From positions 992,001-1,056,000 of the forward strand of contig JBBMOL010000013.1 in NCBI GenBank assembly GCA_037954665.1: a stretch of DNA of 64,000 nucleotides. Reading direction: 5' to 3'. Source of the stretch: Laguncularia racemosa (taxonomy: Eukaryota > Streptophyta > Magnoliopsida > Myrtales > Combretaceae). The notes below the pieces were generated by a model, which worked only from the letters and a program-made list of their open reading frames with translations, made no database searches and was not told the DNA's origin. The translations under genes were made by a program, and so were the position numbers. Of the stretch, positions 23,001-36,197 are shown in pieces. Every line of letters starts with the position of its first letter. Position 1 is the stretch's first letter.

Positions 23001-26000
23001 TTTCTTGTCTATGGATTTCTTCTCTTTGTTTTACCTATGGCCTTTTTGTTCTTGCACTTTTTTATGTAAAAATGCTTGCATTTTTTGTTTCCAATGCAGC
23101 CGCACCAATGAGGGCTCCAAAATGGTTGAAACGCCCGGTTGGAGTATCTTTTGGTTTTGGTGGCAAGCTAGTTTCATTTCATTCCAAGTCTGGAGGTGGT
23201 TCATCAGGTTCTTCAGAGGTATGCTTTATCTGCATATTCTTACTTCATCAGGCCATGCTATATATTAATGCTGTTTACTTCTATAGGTTATTGTAAGCAG
23301 TGTAGTGACTGAACAAAGTCTTGCAAGCCGCTCTACTGACTTTGAAGCTGCAATACATAATGGTGAAAGATCTTCCCTAAGAGCCATATGTGACAAGAAA
23401 TCCCAAGAGAGCGAGTATGTGATTGTGCTGAGACTTATAAAAGATGCTAATATTATAGAAAATCTTCCTTGCTTTAACTCTACTCGTTTATAATTCGTTG
23501 AATTTTTCATCAACAGATCAATGGAAGAACGGGAAACATGGGGCTTCTTAAAGGTTTTGTTAGAAGATGATGGAACAGCTAGGTCAACGCTACTCTTGCA
23601 CCTTGGTTTCAGCATGCCCGAAGAAACCAAGGAAGATTTGCAGGAGGAAGTCACCCAGCAAGTAAATTCTCTTGGTCTTCAGGAGGCAACAGCTGATAAA
23701 ATGGACTATGGGGGTGATAAAGGAACTGCTGTATTTCCCACTGATAATGGTGAAGATTTCTTCAACAATCTTCCCAGTCCCAAGGCAGATACACCTGTAT
23801 CCACTGCTGGTGATAGGTTCATTGCTGAGGAGACTGCCAAAGAACCTGTGCAGGAAGAGCCAGATGGACTGGAGGAGAGCTCTGATCCATCATTTGATGA
23901 TGCTGTTCAATGTGCCTTGGTTGTTGGAGACTACAAGGGTGCAGTGGCATTGTGCATATCTGCAAATAAGATGGCTGATGCTTTGGTTATTGCCCATGTT
24001 GGAGGTGCTTCCTTGTGGGAGAGTACACGCGATAAGTATTTGAAGATGAGCCATTCATCTTATCTAAAGGTATTTTCTTTGATGTTACCCAAGAAAGGGT
24101 ATTAAAAAGTGCTGTGTATTGCAGTGCTTAGTTATTCTTTTCTTTTCTCAGTTTTATTTCCAAAACATTTGGGTTGTCTGTTGTGAGTGTATTCTAGCTG
24201 ATAATATTGCAAGCTGTTTGGCATCTAGACTTTATGCTGTTCATTTCTGCTTTCAGGTTGTTGCTGCAATGGTGCACAATGATCTCCAAACCCTTGTGAA
24301 CACTAGGCCCTTGAAATCCTGGAAAGAAACCCTTGCAATTCTTTGCAGTGTAAGTTCTTTAGGTATTTTGTGGTTGTCAAAAATTTATAGTATTGGACTA
24401 GACAAAACATTTTATCCTTTGTTTGGTTTGCATATTCTTGATTACTGGATAAAAATGATCTTAAAGTACTAAGCAAAATATTTATTTTTTTGTACCATCT
24501 AAAATATGGTACAAAAATTAAATTTACTAGACAAAAATACAAAAATCCTTTTTTAGTACTTTGTATATCATAATTGGTACAATATTTTATATATCTAAAT
24601 AATGAATATCATAAAAATTCTTATCAAATACTATATATATCAAACGTGGTACAAAAGAGGTATACTGTTATGTTTTACTTGTTTTATACTTTCCAATTTT
24701 GTTAATACAGTCTAGTATTGCAATCCAAACGTTATTTTAGAGTGAAAGGATGTTGTAGCTTTTCTAAGATCTTTCAGTCATTCTTGTTGAAGAAGGGGAA
24801 AGTTAAAAATAGAGCATTTACAGCAGAGAGTGAATATATAGATCTATAAAAACATTAAAATAATAAGCTAATGCAGTATTCTTGATGACATTACTAATTG
24901 TGCAAATCATTCTTACATGAAAAAGAAAAAGCTTTTACATGTTACAAATTTTGGCTATGTTAATGCATAATTATTGCCTTTTATGTTTTTATCTTTTGAT
25001 AGAATTAAGGTAGGGGGTAAACTAGTAGCAGTCTTTTTTTGCTTAACTACATTGCAAATCCAGTTCCAAGGAATTGCATGAGAATGTTTTTCCACCACTT
25101 TTGAGAAAGCAAGAAGTAATATATGATTATTTCTCTTGTACTCGGCAACTGTCTGATATGTTCTCATTAAAAAAATAAACAGTTTGCCCAGGGAGATGAA
25201 TGGATTTTGCTGTGTGATACACTAGCTTTAAAACTACTGGCGTCTGGTGATACATTAGCTGCAACACTCTGTTTCATTTGTGCTGGGAATATTGATAAGA
25301 CAGTGGAAATTTGGTCAAGGAGTCTCGCTGCTGAGCACGAGGGAAGGTCATACACTGACCACCTTCAGGTAATTCTTAATTTTCTGCATGAATATACAAC
25401 CATGTTATCCACAATCTTATGACCATTATAGTCCTATCTTAAGAAAAAATTGTTTTATCTTTTGTTTAGGATTTGATGGAAAAGACAATTGTCCTTGCAT
25501 TAGCCAGTGGGCAAAGACAATTGAGTGCTTCTGTCTGCAAACTTGTTGAGAAGTATGCTGAGATTCTAGCAAGTCAGGGGCTTTTGACCACTGCAATGGA
25601 GTATTTGAAGCTTCTAGGATCAGATGAGTTGTCTACTGAACTAGCGATTTTAAGAGACCGAATTGCTTTCTCCATGGAAGCAGGTGTGTCCTGTGATAGC
25701 AATGTTCTTGCTGTTTTTCTTACATTTATATATTTGAATTTTGGGTTTTATCTTTTTTGGATTAAATCAGACATTGCCAAAATCTTAGAAGAGTTAGATC
25801 CCCATACACTTAAAATTTCCATTTATTTATTGTCTATAAGGTGTGTCATTGCATGAAGAGCTCCTCTTGAACAAGCCTCCTTAATTACAGTTTTGAACAA
25901 AATGGATGATTTGACATTTGAACTACATAAGACACTGACAAATCTTCACCATCTGGCTGTACATGAAAAATCGTGTGCTGACTAGTGAGATCTTCTCTTT

Positions 26001-29000
26001 ACCCATTATTATTTTGGTTAGATGCCAACTAAAAATATGTTCTTTGAAAATGTCTTGTTCACCACTGTGGTTGAGAGGTTCCATTTTAGATTTGCCTTTT
26101 GTCCTCTGCAGAAATCTAATTCTGGCATTTATCATGGAGAAATTTCTTCTGACATTTCAAAATAAACGCACCCCCCCACCCAACAACACCAACCCACCAA
26201 AAAAAGAAAAAAGAACTTACCATATCTCACTTAGGCGTTTTCTCTTGCATGCATGGTTCATATAAGTTAAGTTATTCAAACTATCTTATTCAATTCTTTT
26301 TTATTAATTAATGGATGGATATGAGTAGGAACATCTTAAATTTTTCTTTCCTTGTCACCCATTTCTTGTATTGAAACTGTTTTTGGGTATGATAATTTTA
26401 ATTGAACTTGCTATGAGCTTTGTTCACATTGATACAGTGCTGTAATAGGAGATCGTGTTTTTTGATGCTTTGTTCTGTAGAGAGAGAATCTCAGATGGAA
26501 ACTTTTGATAGCTCTCAAAGACAGACTGAAGCTGCATATGGTTCTGATCAATCTTCTTTCAGGACAACTGATGCTTCTCATCAATACTATCAGGTTTACT
26601 ACCTTTTGCTCTTCCACATCATATATTTTCTCTATCCGATTTTTCATGTGGGTTGGTCCCTATGGTCATTCTAAGGTTAACACCATTGCAAATGCAGCAG
26701 ACTGTGCCTGGAAGTCCTTATGGGGAAAGCTATCAGCAACCTTTTGACACATCTGCAAAAGTATTCAATGCTGCTGCTTCATATCCTCACCCACCAAATG
26801 CGCCTGCTCCATATCAGGCTCCACAGCAACCATCAATGTTCATTCCATCTCCTGCCCCACAGATTCCTCAGGTATCTTGTAGGCTACTTTCAGAGTGCAG
26901 TGGTTATTGAGCCGATCACGGTGGTTGTAGCTATCAAATATTGTCTGTCGATAATTATACATTGTTAGTGGGAATAAGGCTAGGTCATTGTTATTGCTGC
27001 TGCATCTGCCTCAATGGGAAAAAGCAAGAGTGACCAATAACTAAGGTAGTTCTTTGCTACTGAGACATCCATAGAAAAGGGGGGAAAAAAAAGTAGGAAA
27101 GTTCTATTGTTTGGTAAGTGAAAAAGAGTTAAAGCTGTCTGTGCTTACCATTTCTAAGATATTAAAATTGAAATTGAATCCTTGCTACCACACTGGAATT
27201 ATTCAAAGGGAAATGCAACCAACCCACATTTTCAAGCTGTGAACATTCTAGTCAGTTGAAGATGCAACTGGGGGAAAAAAGGAAAAAAAGAAAAAGACTT
27301 CTATGATGGATCTATATAGCTGTTAATTTTATTTCAAGAATTATGTTTGCAGGCTGTAGTCATATCGCTTTTGTTTGCCTTGGTTAACCTTTTTTACCAT
27401 TTTTTGGTACTATTGAATCACGTACTACAATTGACTTGTTACCAGTTGTATTTCTATTTCTCACACCTTTTATTGACTTTTTTCCTCTCCGGTATCATAG
27501 CCAAGTTTCACTGCACCTCCTGTTGCTAGTCAGTCAACAACAAGGACAACCTTTGTCCCTTCAACCCCTCCTGTCCTAAGAAATGCAGATCAGTATCAGC
27601 AGCCAACATTGAGTTCTCAACTTTATCCAGTATGATTACTGCCCGTTCTTCTAGTTTTTGACTTACTCATTGTGCTTGACTGATGTTAAGTTATCTTTGC
27701 TTGTCACAAAAAGGGAACTGCCAACTCTGCTTTTCAACCTTTGACTCCTGGGCCTGGGCCACTTGGCTCAGTTCCACCACAAGCAGGCTCAATACCTAGC
27801 CAGAATATCCCGCATGCTGTGGCTCCTATGCCTCCTCAAAGGGGATTTATGCCTGTTGCTAACCCAGGAGTTAATCAAAGACCAGGGACGGCTCCCATGC
27901 AGCCACCAAGTCCCACTAATTCAGCACCTGCACAGCCAGCTGTTGCACCTGCTGCCCCACCGCCTACAGTGCAAACAGTCGATACTTCAAATGTTCCTGG
28001 TAAGAGTCCCTCTTAATTTTTTTATTGAATATGTCCTTCTGCACTGTGTTTGGCTGTTTGCTAGTTTATTAGAAGTTGGAGGTGAAACTTGCATTATATA
28101 AAAGCATCATCCTGTTTTGTATGGATACTGTGCCCATAAAAACTTTAGGGTTGTTGCTGGATGTAACAAGACGTGAAGTACTAACCACAGCTCTGTCCAT
28201 GTTAATTCATTCCAGCTTAGGATGCTAGTACACATCTCAATTCTTACAGGTTGTGACTTAGCCATGTAGTTTAAGTTGATTATTTGCATTATCCCAATCA
28301 TAGTGCTTGTAAAACTTGTGGTACTGGAAAGACATTTTATGGTTATTATAGATAAACAAGAATGCTTAGTATGTAGAATTGTGAGGTTTGATTGGGAAGT
28401 GAATGCCAAAGCTGAACTGAATGGCTGACATCAATTGTTGGTTCTTATTGTACAATGTTGATATGCAATATAGAAGAGTAGAGATTAGAAGTCATTCTTG
28501 TGCTTTGTTTAATAGTCAAGATGCTACATTCCTCTTTGAGAGTTTGAACAGAAAATTTAGTTTACGGTTTTTGAAAAACAGTTGAGATGATTTGACTGTG
28601 TACAACACAAGTTAGCTGTCATAACACTTTAAAGACAAACTAATATAAAATAATGGTGAGGGAGAGCGAAAGACATGGAGAGAAGCAACAAAAAGTGATA
28701 TGATATATGTGGATATTAATAAATGTACAATCCATGACAGAGTGCAATGGTAAAGCTGTTCACATAGCTAACCCCTCGAGGCTTGAGTTTTTGTTGTACT
28801 TGTGCAGCCAAAGTGATCAGGGTAGATGAAAATGTAACAAAGATGAGAAGTAGGCAAAGTTGTTGAGCGATGCTAGGGACCTTGTGGCCACTCAAAACTA
28901 GTTTCTTTTCCTTTTATTTAATTTGTTTAGTTTTATTTTTATTTTTTATCTTTTGAACAGGACTGGCAGTGGTTGGTTTACTTTATCTGGAAAAATTCTC

Positions 29001-30349
29001 TGACCATGTTTATTAGATTGATGGGGCTGAAGGTGAAATTACATTAGAGGTGTTGATTTTAGGTTATGGCTGGACCATAAGGAAGAGTATTTTCAGATAG
29101 TTGATGATATATAGTTCTATATCATTTATTAGCTGGAAACCCATATAATGTTGAGTGATCTTTATGGAGAGCTTTACACTGGAAATAGTATGTAATGTAG
29201 TACAAAATGTGTATTATAGAGCAATGCTTTCAATGGGACAGATGGAGGACAACAAAAGGATTCCTCAAAAGATAGTTTTTCACTTCAATGTTTAGCAATT
29301 GGGTTCTTGAGCTAGTTCTGATGGGCTTTAGAGTGTGCTAGTTGTAAAATCCCGCATGCCTTTGATTTAATGAGATCAAACAATAAATAGGATGGATGAA
29401 ATGAAGAGGTTCTTTTTGCTTGCATCATCATTGTTAAACTCAATAGCTAAGATCATAGAATGGGTATAGAACTTGGTTTGAAGTTGAGTTATTAATATGA
29501 ACATTGGTAGGAAATGGGTGGAGGATGGGAATGGAAATGTTTAGTAATTTTACTTTAAGATAGTTGGAATTTATTAAATCTGGGATGGCAGATACATGCT
29601 ACAACTATGGATACTCAGATATGATTACATGGAAGTAAAAAGACACTATCTGGGATTTTAAAAATGACAAGACTTGTTATTTAAGGATAGTGCTGCAGAT
29701 ATTGCATGGTTTGTGCATTCGCTGATTCATGCACCCTGATAAGTCTTGTTAATTGTACTTGTAATACATAAAAATAGGTACACACTTTCCGAGTGTATAA
29801 AATATCAGGGACTCTTGAGACGGTCGATGGCATCCCTGTCTTTCTGTCAAACTTGCCTAATGGCAATTAATATGGTGGCTCATTATCTCTTCTTGCCTTT
29901 GCTTGATTTGCTTTCAGCACATCAGAAGCCTGTGGTTGCAACATTGACTAGACTTTTCAATGAGACATCGGAGGCATTAGGAGGTGCACGTGCAAATCCA
30001 GCTAAGAAACGTGAAATAGAAGATAATTCAAGGAAAATTGGTGCTCTACTTGCAAAGCTCAATAATGGAGATATATCTAAAAATGCTGCTGATAAGCTTG
30101 CCCAGCTCTGCCAAGCTTTAGATAATGGTGATTTTAGTACTGCACTTCAAATACAGGTGAATTTTATAATTTTGAGTATGGGTCTCATTTATCTGGCGGT
30201 CCAATGAGTGTGCTCTTTTTTTTTTTTTTAAATTTCTTTCCTGTGATGCTCTTTAGGTACTTCTTACCACCAGTGAGTGGGATGAGTGCAACTTCTGGTT
30301 AGCAACTTTGAAGCGAATGATCAAGACCAGGCAGACCATCAGACTATAA
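17074..30349 (+). CDS. SEC31: SEC31 homologue, COPII coat outer-layer protein (22 exons)
   Basis: The product forms with SEC13 the outer cage of COPII vesicles that carry cargo from ER to Golgi. Proposed exons: 17074-17390, 18774-18828, 18925-19047, 19651-19747, 19838-19874, 19947-20052, 20149-20206, 22184-22281, 22389-22508, 22726-22768, 23100-23218, 23287-23414, 23517-24069, 24257-24349, 25183-25368, 25470-25683, 26481-26593, 26698-26871, 27501-27629, 27714-27999, 29918-30156, 30257-30349. All introns are GT..AG and the frame closes to 1126 aa, close to plant SEC31 size. Order of parts: N-terminal WD40 propeller (about 1-340, with ASGADDGEICIWDL and LTCxKDNRT-type repeats), acidic linker, alpha-solenoid (about 560-780, SFDDAVQCALVVGDYKGAV), Pro/Gln-rich stretch (about 785-1015), and a conserved C-terminal helical region (HQKPVVATLTRLFNETSEAL onwards). 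It has no signal peptide or membrane segment. Family identity is very secure; whether it is the A or B paralogue is not decided. Confidence 0.95.
18043..18205 (-). mobile_element. Possible SINE in SEC31 intron 1
   Basis: Read on the minus strand, a head with AGATCAGCCAGCTGAGAG (A-box-like) leads to CCCCCAATTTGCAAGTC (weak B-box). A body of about 100 nt ends in an A-rich run next to AATAAT repeats at 18023-18055. This is the design of a plant tRNA-derived SINE with an A-rich tail. No target duplication was established and the pol III boxes are degenerate. Confidence 0.35.
20848..21371. repeat. Nested direct duplications in SEC31 intron 7
   Basis: A block at about 20848-21126 recurs in diverged form at about 21127-21320. 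Both go from GAGA.TGA..GATTAA through an AAAAAGAAAA-rich stretch to GGCAAATTACAATG, AGAGAAAAGTTGAGA and GGTGCAT..AGCCTGTTATTT. The last 51 nt (21270-21320) are then repeated in tandem at 21321-21370 with a single base change. The very low divergence of the last pair marks it as recent. The 1.98-kb intron is the largest but one in the gene. Confidence 0.8.
28735..28900 (+). mobile_element. Possible SINE or tRNA-like insertion in SEC31 intron 20
   Basis: GAGTGCAATGGTAAAGCTG (A-box-like) at about 28740 is followed about 35 nt later by CGAGGCTTGAGTTTTTG (B-box-like). Spacing is as in tRNA-derived pol III promoters, and a body with no open frame follows. The end is not defined and no flanking duplication was recognised. 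It is a candidate only. Confidence 0.35.
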
Positions 30350-31130
30350 GCCAAGATCAGAGAGACTCCTTTATCCTCTTAAGTCTGCTATTTGCATTTA
30401 CTTCTCTGAAGTATTAATTTTTCATTATAGGTTTATTGTTGCTTTTTGACGATTTACAGAGACTAGTTTTAAGGACGTTAATGCTCATTGAATTTTCCTG
30501 GTATATGTAGCATTTGAGAAATTAGAATTTTTCCTGCCAACCGTTCTGAGCATCGGTTGATCCCTGACCCAATATTTATTGGTTGAAATTTAGTGGAGGT
30601 GGTGCTGCTTTTGTGTGTTTTTTGGTCCTCGTTGCCTGATTATGTAAAATGTACTATTTGCCATTTCCGATGGATGGCCTAGGCGGATAGCTAAATGAAA
30701 ATGTTCCATTTTTGTGTAGAAATCAGTCCACATGCAGAGCTTCTCTCTCCTCTCGCTTTCTTTTTTTTTTTTTTTCTAAGTTGAGTGTGCATTACTTCTT
30801 CAGGTCTACTATTTTGATCATTTTGTCCAGGGTCCCCATAAAGTTGATACAATACTTTGCGACTTGTTTGCACTCTAAACTTTTGTTTATGCAGATTATT
30901 GTTGCGCTGGAGCCACTGCACCTTTGTTGGTAGTAGAAGGGGATAGTATGATTGTCCCCTTTTTATTTGTTTTATTTTTTTATTCTTTGAAGTGCTTCTT
31001 TTTCTCTTTTTATTTATTTATTATTATTATTTAAAAATAAAATAGCTGCTGCAATCTAGCATTTATACGTTTTAGTACAAGAGTTATTTGGGATTTAGTA
31101 GCAGCTTTTAGTAATAGAAGTAACAGGCGG
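30350..31130 (+). other. SEC31 3' flank, likely 3' UTR
   Basis: After the stop codon the sequence is T-rich with a poly(T) run near 30765-30778 and AATAAAAT-type wording near 31033, compatible with plant polyadenylation signals. The cleavage site cannot be placed exactly. Confidence 0.4.
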
Positions 31131-33284
31131 CCATGTGGGAGAGAGATTGGAGATTGGTAACTAAGTAGAGTAGAAGACCTGGAAATTTCTTCGTCTTTTA
31201 AGTGAAAAATTGCATCCTTTGCCCTCTCGATGCCTTAGTGTTACGATGCTTCAGATCAGGCCTATTAACAAATGGCGGATCTTGCCAAATGTAATGGAAA
31301 CTAGGTGTTCTAGTGGATTTTGCGAATAGTCGTAGGGCAGTTGGAGCCAACTTCAAGAGATTCTTTCAAGAGAAAACAGGCAGTATTATATATTTATATT
31401 AAACTTCCTTATTAAATGCTTTCCATAGACGGGGATATATATTGGGATCGCCATTCTCAAATCATAATTAATTGTAACTGCCCAAAGGTAAAACACGTTC
31501 ATGCAGCTTTTGTAAATAAATTTTTTAGTTTATCGTCTGGACGTGTCATAATATAAAATGGAAAATAGTTCGGATCTTTTCTCACAATCCATGTATGGAA
31601 GTTGAATACACGGCCCATATGTATAAGTGATTTATTATTATTATTTTATTTATAAACCTGCTGTTGCTACTAGATGCATTTCCACCCCTTTCTTCTATGA
31701 GAGGCTTTGGCTTGAGGGGATTTGAGCCGAGGCTATACCTAATGAAATATCAGCCAGTTTAGAATTTTAAACTTATGCTCAATTTGAGGATTTACTTAAC
31801 AATTTTAAACTTTATTTTAGAATGTTATTTTTTTAATAAAATAATAGTAAGCCTAAACTCGGACTCAAACTTAACTTTACATAAGTTTGACTTGAATCTA
31901 AATAGGTTTACCGGCTTATCAAACTAAATATTATAAAATTTAAGTTTGATTTAATAACCTATTAAATAATTTAGGCTCAATTTTGATTTAACTATAATTG
32001 AATGAAACTTTTATCTATATGACAGCGATGTCGAATGATTTGTGAGCTGATTTTTTTTATTTATAACTCTAGATAAGGCTTAATAGCATCCGAAATTTAT
32101 ATCTATGTAAAAAAATTACTAAATGCTTTGTGAATGTGGGGAAAGTATATAAATTAAACTTTAGTTATACTGTTGTTTATACAGATATTGCTGTATTGTG
32201 AATGTGTTGCATAGCATATGTAGTCTATAAAATCGGGGGACAAAATAATACAATATAAGTTATATGAATTTATATATATATATACAAGAATAGCATCAGC
32301 ATGGGTCAACAGTAACAAAACATACATAGCCAATGGAATCCAAAAATTCACAAGTATTTATGGGGTGTGTGTGGGGGGTTGGGTTGGGGAAGAAAAGGAA
32401 GAAGTACAGTCTAGAATTAGATAGAAGGTCCAAAATTTTCTCAATTATCAAAAGAGTCCAATTAGTCACGGACAAGAAAAGGCAAAAAGGACCTCGAAGA
32501 TCGGATTTTCTTTTGACATTTTCCATGTTTGGTAGATAGATGTTTGCATTTGACACCACATTGTTTCTTTTTATACACCAGTACGTGACATTGCGATGCG
32601 ATGACAAAAAGGTTAAAAAGCCCTTACTCTGCCCTAGAAGCATCTTGTCCTCATGATATCATTTGTACCAAAATTTACAGAAAAAAAGAAAAAAGAAGTT
32701 GTTGTTCCATTAAATCAAAACAACTAGTGGGTCCTGATCAAAAATCAGATTGCAAGATGGAATAAAAGGACCTTTTCCACAAGAAAAATTGTCATACTTT
32801 ATTGGTCAATCTATTAAAGGACTTGACTTGACAAGGAGAGACTTTCTAGAAAAAAAAAAAAAAAAAAGCTACAAGGGAATATTAATGATGATTAGAGTCA
32901 GGTCAGCATTACATTCTTCGAATTCTCAAATGAATTAAATTCAGGTCTGGCGGTCGTTCATTAATTGTTTCTTCAAATTCTCAATCAATCGTTCATTAAT
33001 TGTTTGAATAGTAGATTGTTTTTAGATTATCTGCTTGTGGTTTTTTTTTTTTTTTTGTGTGTGTAATACATAGGTCAAACTTAGATTTGATATGCTATTT
33101 CCATAAATTTCTCCATTTTAAATGCTACTCTATATAATTAATTATTAAACTTATAAAAATAAAAATCACATCATAATAAAACTTTATCTAAACAAAAAAC
33201 GAGTGATGACCTCAAACTTAGAGGTATTTCTTGACTTTAGAGTATACTTAATTAATATTTCTATATATATTTCAATCAATAATC

Positions 33285-33650
33285 ATCACTTCATTATCAT
33301 TACTACTTCATTTTTGTCACCCCACCATAACCATCTTAATCCTACCATCATCATCATCATGGTTGCTATTATCAATATCACCGTTAAAACCATTACTATC
33401 ATCGCTATTAATACAACACTAATACCAAATTCCATTACCATCACTATATTATTTTTACCATGCCATCACAACTGCTTGTATCCCCCATCATTATCATTTC
33501 AAAAACTTTATACACTATAACTACCATAATTACTATAACATGCCACTATTATCACAATGGTGTTAGTTGAAACTAAGGAATCAACAATGATAGTGGTATT
33601 ATACTAGTGGGAATAATGGTGCAATGGCAATAATAATTGTGATGAAAAAC
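33285..33650. repeat. Triplet-periodic CAT/ATC-rich stretch with a strand switch
   Basis: From about 33285 to 33540 the plus strand is built of CAT, ATC, ACC and ATT triplets, including a perfect (ATC)5-like run near 33345. In one frame this gives long runs of Ile, Thr, Asn and His. From about 33545 to 33650 the same kind of wording continues on the opposite strand (GGTG, AATGGTG, GATAGTGG). The switch gives potential for imperfect hairpins. The apparent open frame is a by-product of the repeat. Confidence 0.6.
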
Positions 33651-34089
33651 ATAAATCTCTAATTGCCAAAATCACAAAACTAATATAATATTTGTGGATA
33701 ACAAAAAATATATAAAAATAAAATAAAATCTCATTCTATACTTAGCCTATTGAATATAGTATAAAAAACTTGTATGATACTCTCTTTTATCTTACTAGTA
33801 CACTAGAAATCAACAACTCTTAGATAAATTTATCATATCAAGGCAGTGAAGTTAACTTTGAATCTTTAACACTAAACCGAATTTGGGATTTGCAAGCATT
33901 ACATCTACTCTAGCGAAAGAATGGGCTACCTAGAGGCTATTTCAAGTAGATGATGTTATTGTTGCCTAAGAAAGGTCAAAAGTATACATCCATGCACGAG
34001 GTTGAATACATGGGAGATCCATATGCACTTCCAGAGGAAGAGGCACATGCAAATATGAGCATGTTAGCTGTAAAGTCTTGGTATAAGCA

Positions 34090-34091
<2 letters not shown>

Positions 34092-34134
<43 letters not shown>
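34092..34134. repeat. (TA)n microsatellite
   Basis: An uninterrupted run of about 21 TA units in intergenic DNA. Similar shorter TA runs occur at 41045-41072, 49698-49713 and 59844-59871. Confidence 0.95.
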
Positions 34135-34138
<4 letters not shown>

Positions 34139-36197
34139 GTGCGTATGTATTTATATATTTTGCAAGCACCAATTAACAATTCTAAAAATATTTGGACCAT
34201 AAATGCTAAAAGCTAAAGACAAACCGTGTGGCTTAAATTTTGACAGCTTGAAAAATTTTTTCCCTTTTTTTTTGGTCACCTTCTTCTTGTCTTAGCATTT
34301 ATAATCCACATTATGAATTTCTTTTGGCTCTAAGCACATGTCCTTATTGAGTAAAGTCAGCTCGATGTTTGTGCCGTCCACATTTTTAAAATCAAACATA
34401 CCTGGAAATAATTAATTGCAATATAAAATTGGATTGTTATCCATTCAAGAAATCACAGGTTTGAACCACCCCTAAAAACAAAAGAAGCCATTATGTCAGA
34501 TTTGTAGTCCTTTCTTCAGGTATATCTGGTTTTGTATAAATTAATGGAGATTGTGGGATAGGCTCAATAGGATGTTCATGTCATTCACCTGCCCGGCCCA
34601 ACAACTGCCATTTTGCAGTTTAAGAATCGTTAGAATTTTTAATTTTTAATTTTTCATTTTGATTTGGTTTGACCAAGTTACACTTCAGCCACATATGGAA
34701 AATTTAGAGAGATATGCATCTGTTGTGAAAAATATTATGTAATGATTTAAAACAAGTGTATAAATTAGAAAACAGTTTTCATTTTTCAAAGAGAGAATCG
34801 TTTTTCTTTTTCTTTTTTAATTTTCAATACTTTCATCTATCATAAAACAATTTCATATGATGGTCTTCAATTTGTTTTTGTCAACCTCTTTATGTTATGG
34901 TGATAGAGGAATCGAGAAGAGAATTGCCTGCCTGTAAACAGGGTTCTTGTCCATATATGACAATATAAAAATTTTACTTCAAGGAACTAAGCCTACTCCA
35001 TCCGTAGCAGAACAAATGCACCTTAATTCACAAGCAAAGAAGAAATAATATTGATCTTAATTTAATTTATTGATTGAGGATGACTCCAACTTGCTGAAAT
35101 TTGGTAGGCTGATTTGTCCATACAAATCAGCAATATCCCAAAAAAAAATAAAAAAACTGTGCTTTGACGAGTTTACCTAATGGAAGATTCCATCTAACAA
35201 GTACAACGTTTATGACATCATAGACCAAATCAAAACCTCAACTAACTGGGGACCTCAGATAGCACCTAACTTGCCATTTTATGCGTCTCTCCAGTTAGGT
35301 CAAGCTTAGTTCGAACTTCAAGTTCTTATTTTAGTATTGCTTCTATATTAGCAACATCCTGAGCTGACCATCTTAAAGATACTGCCAGATTTACCAAAAA
35401 TTTCTTGCCCGATGATGCTTTACAGCTTTCTGACTATGATTCATTTGTGATAGAGAACACCAAAGAAATGCGCTTCTAGTACAACTGCATGCGCTACATG
35501 TTACTATGCATATGTACATGTCCTCGGTTCCTTCTCTTTTTTTTGTTTTATTCTGATATCTATATATTCTAATCTGTATCTGTCTAATCTCTGATTGTGC
35601 ACTCATCACTTGAATATTTATTTGGCTATACATCTGTTTTCATACCGCTGCCAAAGCGATGGGCCAAAAAGCCCCAATTAATATTTGCCAGGACATAGTA
35701 CAATGATCATATATCACAATTTAAGCTAAGTGTTACATGAGGCCTTTCTTGCACCGAAGAACCCGACAGAATGACGGATACATTCGGTGTTGATGCAGAG
35801 TCACATGAACGCCCAGAAAAACAGATTTCCTTGGAAATGAATCAGCACAAGAAGATGGCATTAGAGTCAGGCAGAAATATGCAACAGCATAAACAAGAAT
35901 CTTTTCATTGAATACAAAGTTTAGCATACATGAGCTTTGCAGCAGAATTCAATGTAAAATGATCACAATTGAAAGCCTATATGTGGGACACCAGCAATAT
36001 CCCCAGCATTATGAAGAGAAATCCATGGTGGAAACAATTAAATTTCAAGAAGCTCAAACCTTCTCCTCTACACAGGCAAGGAATAATGTGATCTAGCAAG
36101 ATATCTACATCAACAATGTGCTAATAAAAAAAGTTTATGAAGCCAAAATCCTCTCCTCTCCAAAGCCGAACCCATCCTATTAAAATATATGTAATGA

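Larger units (their letters stand above)
31131..35700. other. Intergenic, AT-rich with simple repeats
   Basis: No gene recognised. Contents: short inverted wording around AGGCTC/GAGCCTAAA (31740-31990) that looks like degraded transposon ends, and a triplet-periodic stretch at 33290-33650 (own entry). A (TA)n microsatellite lies at 34092-34134. At about 34452 an AGGTTTGAACCACCC passage resembles a pol III B-box but has no convincing A-box. Long poly(A) and poly(T) runs occur at 32850 and 33040. Confidence 0.4.

Noticed and set aside
33203..33520. 105-codon open frame with runs of Ile, Thr and His
   Set aside because: Product of a triplet-periodic repeat; no family and no codon bias of a gene.
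34092..34134. TA-rich tract as a possible replication origin or matrix attachment site
   Set aside because: Plain dinucleotide microsatellites are common in plant intergenic DNA; nothing else supports such a role.
34440..34500. AGGTTTGAACC passage resembling a tRNA B-box
   Set aside because: No A-box at the right distance and no stems; probably chance or a very old SINE scrap.
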